A stretch of 64,000 bases of DNA from Fusarium oxysporum f. sp. lycopersici 4287 (lineage: Eukaryota > Ascomycota > Sordariomycetes > Hypocreales > Nectriaceae), in contig NC_030994.1 in assembly GCF_000149955.1 (NCBI RefSeq), forward strand, positions 1,851,071 through 1,915,070. Direction: 5' to 3'. Position numbers and translations under genes: made by a program. The notes below the pieces were generated by a model. The model was given only the letters and a program-made list of their open reading frames with translations. It was not told the origin of the DNA and searched no databases. Shown here piece by piece: positions 21,199-31,549 of this stretch (its first letter is position 1; every line of letters starts with the position of its first letter).

Positions 21199-24060
21199 AT
21201 GTCTGGATCACAAATGCAGTTAGAGGATTGTATGTGTTGGTGGGTGCTGCGCGGTTGCGAGCAAGGACTAACGCAACCAACCTAGGGCTGGACGACCTCT
21301 GCGTCCGCTTCATCATCAACCTTCCCCAGGAGGATCTCTCCTCCGTCGCTCGAATATGCTTCCAGGTCGAAGAAGCCCAGTGGTTCTACGAGGATTTCAT
21401 CCGTCCACTTGACCCGACTCTGCCGTCCATGACCCTGCGAACTTTTTGTCTACGAATCTTCCAGCATTGTCCCTTATTGGCCAGCTTTTCTGTCGAGAAT
21501 CATACCAAAGCGTTTGAGGAGTTTTTGGAGTACAAGACTCGTGTTCCTGTACGAGGTGCTATCATGCTGAACGAGGCCATGGATTCGACAGTCCTGGTCA
21601 AGGGATGGAAGAAGGGAGCCAACTGGAGCTTTCCACGAGGAAAGATCAATAAGGACGAGGATGATCTGGATTGCGCCGTTCGTGAGGTATATGAAGAGAC
21701 CGGTTTGGACCTTCGAGCTGCTGGCCTGGTACCCACCGAACATAAACCAAAGTACATTGAGATCTCGATGCGCGAACAGCATATGAGGCTTTACGTCTTT
21801 CGAGATGTCCCAATGGACACCGTATTTGAACCCAAGACCAGGAAAGAAATCAGTAAAATCCAGTGGTATAAGCTATCGGAACTACCAGCCTTCCGCCGCA
21901 AGAATGGCCAAGCGAACGATGCCAACACTGCGCCTAATGCTAACAAGTTTTATATGGTGGCGCCGTTCTTGGTGCCGCTGAAGAAATGGGTTATGGCGCA
22001 GAAGAAGATTGAAGCAAGGAGAGCCGCAAACAGCTCACAAGGTTATGGACCTATCAGCGAAGCCCAATACGAAGACGAAGCATGGAACGATACTGGCGCC
22101 GAAACTACGGACCAAGGCCCGGCGATAGAGACGCTCGCAGGCGCCACACAGGAGTTACAACGTTTGTTGAAGGTGCAACCTCCCACTCAAGGATTGCAAG
22201 GCGTTTCTGCTCCGGCTCTGCTCGCTGGTTCGATGCAGCGAGTGTTTGCTATGATTGGCTTGTTCGTCGAGGCTATATCAACTACGGATGTGTGCGACTC
22301 TCCGAAGCTGAGACAGACGATACTGTTGCGCCGGTTGTCAAGAGACAAAAGACAATCGCTGTCATAGGTGCTGGTATCTCCGGACTGGGCTGCGCTAGAC
22401 AGCTTGAGGGGTTGTTCAGGCAATTTGCTGATCGCTTCCATGAACGAGGTTATAGTGAACCAAGTCACAAAGCGTAGGTCTACTGCAACCTGTTCGGGTC
22501 CAGCATATAAACCACTGAGTGTTTTAAACACGTAGCGTATGAAAAGCGCCATGTTGCTATCTACCAGTACATTTCACAGGGTGAGTATTGGATATTAGGA
22601 ATAAATATAATAATAGGTACAGTCCGCTTTCCGCTAAAGAGGCTTTTCTAGAGAATCTGTTTTTAGATGTAAGCAAAGCACCCTGGANNNNNNNNNNNNN
22701 NNNNNNNNNNNNNNNNNNNNNNNNNNNNNNNNNNNNNNNNNNNNNNNNNNNNNNNNNNNNNNNNNNNNNNNNNNNNNNNNNNNNNNNNNNNNNNNNNNNN
22801 NNNNNNNNNNNNNNNNNNNNNNNNNNNNNNNNNNNNNNNNNNNNNNNNNNNNNNNNNNNNNNNNNNNNNNNNNNNNNNNNNNNNNNNNNNNNNNNNNNNN
22901 NNNNNNNNNNNNNNNNNNNNNNNNNNNNNNNNNNNNNNNNNNNNNNNNNNNNNNNNNNNNNNNNNNNNNNNNNNNNNNNNNNNNNNNNNNNNNNNNNNNN
23001 NNNNNNNNNNNNNNNNNNNNNNNNNNNNNNNNNNNNNNNNNNNNNNNNNNNNNNNNNNNNNNNNNNNNNNNNNNNNNNNNNNNNNNNNNNNNNNNNNNNN
23101 NNNNNNNNNNNNNNNNNNNNNNNNNNNNNNNNNNNNNNNNNNNNNNNNNNNNNNNNNNNNNNNNNNNNNNNNNNNNNNNNNNAGGCGGAGCACAAGCGCA
23201 ACAAGTTCCTCAGCAAGTCCCTCATGCGGCCGGCCCTGTGGGAGGCCCAAGACCGCTCTGGGCCAAGTCCTAAGGAGCTGCCAGGCTCAAAGGTTGGGCC
23301 ACCTGCCGACAATCACCGTTCTGCTCTGCTAGGCATGTTTCGCAAGGACGACCAGAATCAGCCCCCTGCACAAGGACCCCAGCCCGCTGGACAGCCTGCT
23401 CCTGGCAGTATGATGAGTGAACTTCTGCGTTCAGTTGGCGGAGACAATTTTAAGGCCAATATTCCCCAACAAGCCCCCGCTGATCCCAACCCGCTCCCGT
23501 CAATGGATGGCCTATCACTACAACAACGGCCTACTCAAACCGGTACACCTGGATCTCACGGAACAGCGGATTATTCGCAACAATATGGTGCCCAAGCACA
23601 TGCACCAGCTGCCTCGCAGCCTACTCAGCCTATCCGTATTCTTCAGCGAGGTCAGGGCGAACAATTATTTGGCATCGGTGGAGCATCCGCATCTCCTCAG
23701 ACTTCTTTTGCCTCGCCAAGTGGATTGTCTAGCCACTTGCAGCCTGCAGGTGCTGGCATCAGCCCCAGCATTGCACAAGCATTCCCTGCTGTAAATCGTC
23801 GTCGCGAGTCTGGTCCCGCTCAGAAGAGAGAACTGCTGTCACTCTTTGGCAAGCAGCCATCCCCTGCTAGTTTGGAGGCAGCCAAGGGCAAGGAGGTCAT
23901 TGCTGGAACGCCTAGGTCTCGTCTTGCTTCTTTGGCCTCTGGAGTTGAAGACCCTGCCGGCCCGCCTTCTCGTCGTGGTAGTCAGACGCCCATCTCGCCA
24001 GCCGAACGCACGTTTTTGCTGGACTACTTACAGTCTGTCACCAAGAATGCTAACCATTAA
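21199..24060 (+). CDS. dcp2: mRNA decapping enzyme Dcp2, interrupted by foreign gene sequence and a gap
   Basis: Exon 1 is 21199-21229; a GT-AG intron ends at 21285; exon 2 starts at 21286 and gives MSGSQMQLEDWLDDLCVRF. The Dcp2 regulatory (box A) domain is followed by a Nudix fold with the full Nudix box at residues about 129-151 (GKINKDEDDLDCAVREVYEE then TGLD), and box B with FYMVAPFLVPLKKWV. Dcp2-like sequence continues to about QRLLKVQPPTQGLQ (near 22190). A different gene fragment, about 240 bp of unassigned DNA and 495 N follow. Dcp2-type low-complexity tail resumes at 23183 in another frame (KRNKFLSKSLMRPALW ... NRRRESGPAQKRELLSLFGK) and ends with TAA at 24058-24060. Dcp2 removes the m7G cap in P-bodies. 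As assembled, the frame closes at 22367. Either a real insertion or a misassembled contig edge. Confidence 0.88.
22196..22450 (+). pseudogene. fragment of an LSD1/KDM1-type histone demethylase gene inside dcp2
   Basis: A frame different from dcp2 reads ARWFDAASVCYDWLVRRGY INYGCV, the end of a SWIRM domain. After a short linker comes KRQKTIAVIGAGISGLGCAR with the GxGxxG FAD-binding motif of flavin amine oxidases, then QLEGLFRQFADRFHERG. This order is characteristic of fungal LSD1-like lysine demethylases. The similarity begins abruptly near 22196-22220 and stops after HERG at about 22450, so only about 85 residues are present. There is no start codon, no substrate domain and no continuation. 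Domain recognition is from memory of the family; the exact junctions are uncertain because both gene products are variable there. Confidence 0.75.
22451..22687. other. unassigned DNA between LSD1-like fragment and gap
   Basis: About 240 bp, more AT-rich than the flanking exons, with stops in the relevant frames. It is neither recognisable Dcp2 nor LSD1. It could be intron, captured filler or the edge of a mobile element hidden in the gap. Confidence 0.5.
22688..23182. other. assembly gap (495 N)
   Basis: Run of 495 undetermined bases within dcp2, directly after the anomalous insert. The missing DNA includes part of the Dcp2 C-terminal region. Confidence 0.99.
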
Positions 24061-26629
24061 GGGATTTGTGGAGAAGTGATTTCATGTGTACTATTTGTTA
24101 TTTATAGGAACAGGGGAGCATTGCAACGGAGCCTTGTGTGGGATACTATAGTGTTGGCAAACAATGAGCTAACGTAGGTATCTAATTGCTAAGCGATCGT
24201 TATCGCCACTTTGTTTGGCCTGGACTGTTATCCGATTTGAGATGTTTGTGGTGATGATTCATGCTGTGTGGGCGGCTGCTCTTTCGCATGTCTATATGGA
24301 AGACCCATGCTCAGACTTGGCTGATTTCACCAGCCCAGACCCCCTAATTCGACCAATGGATCTTGATCTGATCCTTGACATGCTCTTAGTACCCAGGACC
24401 GTATGTGTATATTTGCGAGTAGTATTGAATACCAGTAGCAGCCATGAGGGATGCTTTAGTTGACCACCCTGCTGCTGCGTACGTTGAATAAGGTAGAATC
24501 TGAACTCCAACTACTCCGCCGGGAACTTGTCGCGGCTTCCTCCTCTCAAGCCACGTAGGGGTACTTTAGACATTTGCCAGTGCATGTTGCATCCCAGTTC
24601 GCTTTCCTATCGGGTTGGTCTTGGCTCTAGGGCACTCTGACATGGACTCGAATCTCACAAATGCAAAGTCACGATGCCCCTGACTGGTAAATACTCAAGC
24701 AGTTCACTTTGATGCCTCACGGGCTCGCTAACCAGAGCGACTCACTTGTGTCAGACATTGATCTACTGTCTGTTTATTAGACAGACCCGTTATGATGATC
24801 TAAATGGGTCAATAGAAGTCCTGGTGTTAATTGAGAAGATACCTGATTTCAGGGGTGAATATAATCCACGACAGTTGCAGGTCTGTTTTAACAAGAGAAT
24901 AGTAACAGATTCAACTATCGTTAGTTGTGTCATCTTTTGTATCTTTTCATCAAACATAGTGATGGATTCCTCGTTGTGTTGTTTTTGTTTTCCCACACTA
25001 GCTCTGCTGCAATAACTGTATTAGAGCGTTAAGATAACTGAGATACTCTTTGTACGCTACCATGTTCTGGAACGGTCTTCATCAACTTCTCGGCTTATGT
25101 ATGCGTAAAATCAATATAGCAAAGCAGATGTTCCCGTCACATACGAAGCAAAAAAACTAGTCACACATGAGGCATAATTGACAGCATTAACGAGTATCAG
25201 TCTTTCAATGAGCCACAGAGGCGGTATATGTAGTCCCTAGTATGTAATTCTGTTCGCACAGCCAATCGAATCTTCTGTCTTTTGTATCGTTTCACTGATT
25301 CTTCCCTGAACCAGAAGCTAGTTTCGTCATTCAGGGGCACTCAGCTATTTGTAACCCATGCCATTGAATTCCAGGTTGAGACCCTATATGGTGCAGCATT
25401 TAGAATATTGGAATGCAATAAGGAACTCTTTTGGTCAAGTAGCTTGTATTCCAAATAAGTTATTACCATTGGCATGTTGCCTGCAGAATCAGGCCCCCCT
25501 TGCTGAGCGTCCTTCCTTTCCTTTTGATAGGCGCCCTCACCACTCGAGGCCACTGCACCTACCCCTCCTTCCTTGAACCTGGGAAAGCCTTATCAGTCAA
25601 AATCATATAACCTAATATCAACAAAGGCGGAATTCTGAGGAATGGCCAAGTGGTTAAAGGCCAACTTCAAATGCTATGAACCTACAGACCTAGACAAGGC
25701 AAAGGCAGGCAATGAAGCATACAGCCCACACACCTCCCCAAGCCGGGTGAAGTGGACCTACACCTCGGATGAGCGTCACCGCGCGCATTTTTTAATCTTT
25801 TATATAGATCATTCATTATCCTTGTTATGTCTTTTGAAATTTTATCATCCGACCTTGCGTCTATAATGTTGCGATTGCTGTTCTACCTGGAGACTTGAAA
25901 ACAAGCATTAAGAGGACTACTCATGGAGATCTACTCGGTAACAAAAGTATTGAACCTGTTGGCATATTTGTATGGGCTCGAGGGCCCCTGAATGCCAGAT
26001 GATTCGGAATTCGAAACCAGCGCATATAGTGCGTGCTGTATGCCATGGCCGTATTCGACAACCAAGGCAGATCCTCGCCCCCCAGGCCTTTGCGCATCAG
26101 ATCAATTCTCATTTTCGATCCAGATTGGAGACACCAAACTCCTCTATATTATATCTATTGAATGTGTCTGCCTCGTGTCTGGATCGCAGTTGAGGTGATA
26201 TGGGCGAGAGAATGCTTCATCCTGGCACTCGAGGTGTTGCAAAGCCGAAGAGCTCATTGAATTTACAGTCAGGCTGTTGAAAGTTGCAACGTGGCATATT
26301 ATATTAATCCTTTCCTGTATTAGATTGATGTCGTCTAACAACCATGCAGGTATTGTAACGTTCCCTTCCTTGTCTAAAACTCTCGTTACCAATCTACCTG
26401 AGAATGGAGGTTTAGGAGATTGCTTTCGGAAAGCAACTGCAGAGCCAATACGTAACTTGTAATCTGATATCTACAGCCGAACAAACCCCAGTGTCTGTTC
26501 CATGACTAGACCTCTCTCACAGAGGCTTGAAGCAAAACTCGTACAAATGAACAGATCATTAGCGTCACAGCAAATTAATCTCCTGATCATATTAGATCGA
26601 AGAATCGAAGACGCTGTGCCATAGGTAGC
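24061..26629. other. intergenic region between dcp2 and RRM gene
   Basis: 2.6 kb, AT-rich, between convergent genes. Only short frames without family features are present. A tRNA-like A-box motif lies near 25640 (see findings). Nothing else can be supported. Confidence 0.5.
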
Positions 26630-27964
26630 TCAAAAAGAATCGTCAGATGAATCATCCCCATTACTTCCATCACTATCAGAAAGATCCAATAGCTGGAAAC
26701 GGTTGCCCATGAGGTTCTTGCGTGATGGATGGGCGGGAATAACGCTTCTCTGCGTCTTCACATTAGGGACGAGATTGTGGATCGCAGATGACAGCCTCTG
26801 AAACGGCTGTGCACATTCATCGGCACACCACTCAATACGAGAGGCCCTGTATTCTCTGGATAAGTTGCAGATTAGCACTGTCTGGACTACTGACTGGTCT
26901 TCAACATGGGACAGAGCCCAACTTACATTCGGCTCTGAAGACATGTTCGAGCATAGATAGCACCATGAATCGCATTGGTGCTGATGAAACAGTTGTCCTT
27001 CTCAAACTCGATGCTGATCACATGAAGATTGTGAATGTGTTCCAGGTCATCACGGATACCCTGGATGGTGAGTTTGGGGTCCCGCTTGCGGATGACGAAG
27101 TTACGAGAGCCGCCCTTGCGAATATGATGGGCAACCTGGCCACTCAAGGTGAACTGGTAGTCAGACCATCTGGTATGTATCTGTGATAGCGTATAAGAAT
27201 GACATCGGCTCCTTTCGCCAATCTACTTACTTTCCGGTCTTTGATGTACAAACCAGCAGTGCGACAGTTCTCAATAAAAGCACAGGCATCAGCCTCGTGC
27301 AAAAAAGAGACCGTGGCAGTGTTATCTTTGCTCCGAAGAAAGATCTCCAGAACGGGACCTCCTCGAATAACCGCAGCAACATCCCCATGTGTGATGCCAT
27401 CAGGCACATTGAGGAGCAGGACTGACCTCTGCGCTGACCGCTCAAACCGCTCCTTGACCTCTGGTCTTTTGTTGTCGTGGAAACTTCCAAGCCGTTTCTG
27501 ATTGATCGAGCCACCTGGATGGGTTGAGGACCGATAAGACGCATTGGGCTGCCAACTCCTATTCAGACGAAGCCCTTGTTCTTCAGCAGGGTAGCCCAAA
27601 GCGGTATTCGATTGAATTGGGAAAGTAGATGCTTGTGCTTTGTACGTGAAATTTGCCGTTGGCGATGGTTCAAACTGTTCCGGGGCATAGGTAGGCGCAT
27701 CTTCAGCTGGCTTCTGAAGGCAGAGAGACTACAAAGAGTTTAGAAGTTGGTAGGCGGATGGGAGACGGTAACCTACATTCACAATTGTTTCATTCAGCCC
27801 TTGTGCGATGAGATTCTGACGTAGGTAGACTGACCACATGCAAGTGTCAGAGATTGCCAGTATAGGCCGTGCCGTTGTAACATACCATACTGGTGGGCAA
27901 TCGCAAGGAGGCTCTGGTATTCCTCTCGAGGCACGTACACACATTGGGATTCGTTCACTGGCAT
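26630..27964 (-). CDS. RNA-recognition-motif protein, fungal-specific, five exons
   Basis: Exons 27964-27886, 27829-27777, 27728-27231, 27180-26927 and 26855-26630 join in phase to 369 aa. The start gives MPVNESQCVYVPREEYQSLL and a coiled N-terminal helix with HQYVYLRQNLIAQGLNETIV. A first RRM runs from RSVLLLNVPDGITHGDVAAV through GPVLEIFLRSKDNTATVSFL to YIKDRK. A second, RRM-like unit has GSRNFVIRKRDPKLTIQGIR, then LEHIHNLHVISIEFEKDNCF and ISTNAIHGAIYARTC. The tail is acidic (SDSDGSNGDDSSDDSF). I recognise this as a family of ascomycete RRM proteins with no assigned role; RNA binding follows from the fold. None of the five exons alone encodes a recognisable full protein, so automated calls may fragment it. 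Confidence 0.85.
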
Positions 27965-30311
27965 CTCTGGGCCCTTAAACCAGTGTCAGTCCGATGAATA
28001 TTTTGCAAGACTTGCATTTCACGCGTTTTTTTGGTAGTTCTCTGCTGAATACGGAGGACTTTCCAATGGGGTAGGAAGGGGGTCGTACATCTTGTTTCCT
28101 GCGAATAGGTGAGTATAACTGTTATCTTGGTACCCAATTGAACTGTAGTAATTCTTGCTTACTGCGTCTGGTTCATGCTCATGCTCATGCTCATGCTGAT
28201 AATTCGTTGGCTCAAGAGCTGATCTTGATTCTGATACGGATGAAGAAGAGAAAATCCAAAAGTGGTTGGTGAAATCGATGAATAAGGATTTGATGGAAAG
28301 AGCTCTCAGTTATCACTTTCTCCCCAGGCCCAAGCTCGAGCATGGGAGATGGGACAGGCAATCACCATTGGATCTCATAAGGCAGGGCGAACCAACGGGC
28401 CTGATTCAGGTGCGGCTGCCAGCTGCGAGCCTCCCGCTGGCCGTTTACAGGCTTGAAAAAGGCAAACATTGGCGATATTGGAGGACTTTGATTCGTCTAA
28501 TTTACCTGCAGGTTATTGAATATCATATATGATTGAATATCTTTTATAGTCTTGATTACTATTGGGTCAAGACTTTGACAGCATACACAGAAACATACGG
28601 GTTGTAAGGACATTGCAGTACGGAAGATGAACCAGAATTGAGAGAGTGACGAGATAATACCATCCCTCCTCGACGTGACCTGGAGTCACCCCGGAAGCGA
28701 GTGTATGACTTGCATTGAAGAACGTTTCGAATAAGCCATGACACAAGGAGCAAAAGAAAGTATCAAAGGAACAGCACCGGGACAGTATGTAACCAAACGG
28801 TTCTCAACCAAACAGACAGATACCTAAATCCGTAGTCAGCCGTTGTATTTTACAAACGTCGCTGGCAAACACTCTGTCTTGATGTTGTGGAAGACGGGTC
28901 CACGTGACACGGGAGAGGGATGTTGCATTGATCAGGGGTTAATAAATAGAGCGGCAAACGCCTGGTAACAAATTAACAGGCACGGGCACTTTAATTTGAG
29001 ACGCCATCGGCAAGTTAGACAGTTTAGTCTTACGGATGAGGCTGAACGAGGCTTAGTCGGTGGAAGACAATCGACAGAAGAGTCTTCAGTACAAAACCAA
29101 AAAGTGAGATCAGCAAACAACACGAGCATAATGGTTCACGGCTCTTCACGCCTCCAATGGCATGACCCGTCGACACAACCGTCAAGGACAAGAATCTGCT
29201 GATGGAGCCATGGACCATGTTTAGTGCATGATTGCCGAGAATAGCGGGAGCTTAGGGGACTCCGGACAGGGACGGCGGGGAATCAACAAGGGTTAGGTAG
29301 CGTCGGGTGGTTATTTTTAGGTGAAGCAGACTGACAAACACGAGATCATGTGATGCATTCTCCCTCTTTCGATCGTTGGCTTGTCCTATTGCGAGCCCTC
29401 CGATCTGAATTCATCAACCACCCTAAGCGACGGTCTAAACTTTGTGGTCGAGTAGACGCGTGTGCCATCATCATGCTGTTTATTCGAAGTATCTAGAAAT
29501 ACTGCACCCAAGGTCACCTATAATACAATGACCAAGTGCTGGGATGCTACGTGAAGAGAAACACAAGGATCCAGATCGTCAGTCAACACGAAATGACTTC
29601 CTTGTCTGACCACGGGTTGTAGAATAGACCCAATAATCCGGGCCTCGGGGAAGGCTGTGTAAACACTTTGTACGCCACCGTCATAGAAGCTGAGAGGTGC
29701 AAGCATCCACTAACAAAAATTCAACGGCTACAGCTCACACCTCCACCCAAAATAAAAAAAATAAAAAGGAGTCGTTGTTTTGACTTTAAAGTCAATCTGG
29801 TGTGGCCACGGTACGTACCTCTCCTAGTGAAGCATGTGCCAAAGACCAACCCCTTGCTCCTCCTGCTGGGCCAACCCAACATAACGCCAACGCTTTCCCC
29901 TGTTCTGTTCTGTTCCGTTCTGATCCCTCTTTTTTGCTCTGTTGATTTCTTGTCCACCTCTCGCTTTTTACTCTCGTTATCTTTGAGATCGATCAATTCC
30001 AGCGTTTTTGAGACTAGCAGCAGATCGTCGTAGCCATCGTTTCATCGACCCTTGTTGTTTCTCGTATTTTGCTACTTCTCTACCTTCGCTGTACGCTTCA
30101 CCCTTCGTTCGCTCGTCGATTTGGACACGCTTGGCATCTTCCAGTATCGACATCTAGTTACAAACGGTCTACCCATATCTTGGAATATAATCAATCAATA
30201 TCGTCAACATCATCATCGGCACTCAAGACTCACTCATCAATTAATCACTAACCACAGCCGCTGTGGTCCGCCTGACTTCATCTCGACCCCATTTCGTTCT
30301 CAAACCCACCA
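27965..30311. other. divergent intergenic region RRM gene/DUF7137-like gene
   Basis: 2.3 kb with no supportable gene. It contains a hexanucleotide repeat at 28173-28196. The last 400 bp before the gap are pyrimidine-rich on the + strand (CTGTTCTGTTCTGTTCC-like tracts near 29900), matching a long 5' leader of the downstream gene. Confidence 0.5.
28173..28196. repeat. (TCATGC)4 microsatellite
   Basis: Four perfect tandem copies of TCATGC, about 210 bp upstream of the RRM gene start. Confidence 0.9.
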
Positions 30312-30411
30312 NNNNNNNNNNNNNNNNNNNNNNNNNNNNNNNNNNNNNNNNNNNNNNNNNNNNNNNNNNNNNNNNNNNNNNNNNNNNNNNNNNNNNNNNN
30401 NNNNNNNNNNN
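30312..30411. other. assembly gap (100 N)
   Basis: Exactly 100 N, the usual placeholder for a gap of unknown length. It removes the start of the downstream gene. Confidence 0.99.
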
Positions 30412-30990
30412 AACAGCGCCAAGCAGACCAACTTGAACACCGCCAAAGTCGAGACAGGAACTGAGACCGGAACTGCAGAGAACACCAAGACCGCTACCGA
30501 GACAGGCAAGAAGAAGTCTGGCACCAAAACTGGAACATCTGCACCCAAGCGCACAACCTTCTCTGCTGATGTTCAGCCTGGTGGTGTGAGCATGACACTT
30601 CCCGATACCATGTATGTCCCTACACCTCTCTTCAAGATTGGTGATTACGCCACCTTTGGCTGGAATTACACCTCGCTTGAGGGCACACCAACCGCCATCG
30701 ACGTCCTCGTCAGCCAGTCTTCCGCCGGCGAGACATACACTCTCACTGCCAACATGACTTTTGCGACCAACCCCACCTTTGTCTGGGACACCAGCAAGCA
30801 GGCCAACGACCCCGATGCTCCTCTCGTGGTCGGCATGTACACTCTTGTCATCAAGGATTCTGACTCAGCCATCACCGACCTGCCCTCTCCTGGCTATCTG
30901 CAAGTCGAGAAGACCTTCCAGTTTGGCATGTACACACCCGCGGCCTACACACCCTATCCCCAGTGGAACTGTGATATCTGCAACAACTAG
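30412..30990 (+). CDS. probable secreted/cell-wall protein, DUF7137-like; 5' end lost in gap
   Basis: The frame is open from the gap edge to TAG at 30988-30990, giving 192 residues. It starts in a Thr/Lys/Glu-rich low-complexity stretch (KVETGTETGTAENTKTATET) typical of O-glycosylated stalks. A conserved beta-rich domain follows: FSADVQPGGVSMTLPDTMYV, YATFGWNYTSLEGTPTAIDV, TLTANMTFATNPTFVWDTSK and LVVGMYTLVIKD, ending in a tail with two cysteines (PQWNCDICNN). I recall this as the ascomycete DUF7137 domain, often in extracellular or GPI-linked proteins. The start codon and any signal peptide must lie in the 100-N gap, as the flank ends with an untranslated-like TCAAACCCACCA. Function unknown. 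Confidence 0.7.
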   Translation, partial: NSAKQTNLNTAKVETGTETGTAENTKTATETGKKKSGTKTGTSAPKRTTFSADVQPGGVSMTLPDTMYVPTPLFKIGDYATFGWNYTSLEGTPTAIDVLVSQSSAGETYTLTANMTFATNPTFVWDTSKQANDPDAPLVVGMYTLVIKDSDSAITDLPSPGYLQVEKTFQFGMYTPAAYTPYPQWNCDICNN

Positions 30991-31549
30991 TCAAAGCATC
31001 CAGTGCCATTTCTGTTTTTTTTTTTTTTTTTTTTTTTTTGCAACCGATCTTAGGAGTTATTATTGGAGGTGTTATGGGCAGGCAAGCATCAGAAGGAGAA
31101 AAATGTTTATTGATTATTGTTTCACTTTTCATCAGGATATTTCACAGTTTGGTGAGGGCGTTGGCAGACGGATGTCGCTGTGGTGAAGTCACCTCGCAAG
31201 AACGGGGAGATCCCTGGTTTGGATGCTTATGATTAATCAGGTGGTCGAAATGAGTTGAAATCATTTAATGATCTTATCTACTATATACATATTAATCTCG
31301 TCGGTCCTTGGTTACCGATTGCAGCGAGTTTGTCTTCAGATAACCCCTGTCTTGAATCTTGAATCTTGTATCTGGTCGTCCATTAAGGTTCTTGTATGCG
31401 TTCAACCCTATAGTAAGGTTAACCCGCCGAGAGAAGCAATTACATATATGCTTCGAGTCTATTTCCACATGTCGTGGTAGACGTTGATGGCTCCTTTCGC
31501 CTCCCAGGAACAACGTTGGAATTGACGCAAACCTTAGGTGCACATGAAC
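30991..31549. other. convergent spacer
   Basis: Between convergent genes; contains the poly(T) tract and both 3' ends. No gene seen. Confidence 0.6.
31015..31039. repeat. poly(T) tract, 25 nt
   Basis: Uninterrupted run of 25 T, 24 bp after the stop codon of the DUF7137-like gene, in its presumed 3' UTR. Length may be inexact because homopolymers are hard to sequence. Confidence 0.85.

Noticed and set aside
25985..26110. Minus-strand segment with GGTTTCGAATTCC, looked at as a tRNA or 5S rRNA
   Set aside because: B-box is interrupted by extra T and no other tRNA or 5S landmarks are present.
28173..28196. Tandem hexamers considered as a CRISPR-like array
   Set aside because: Perfect short tandem repeat with no spacers; simple microsatellite in a eukaryotic genome.
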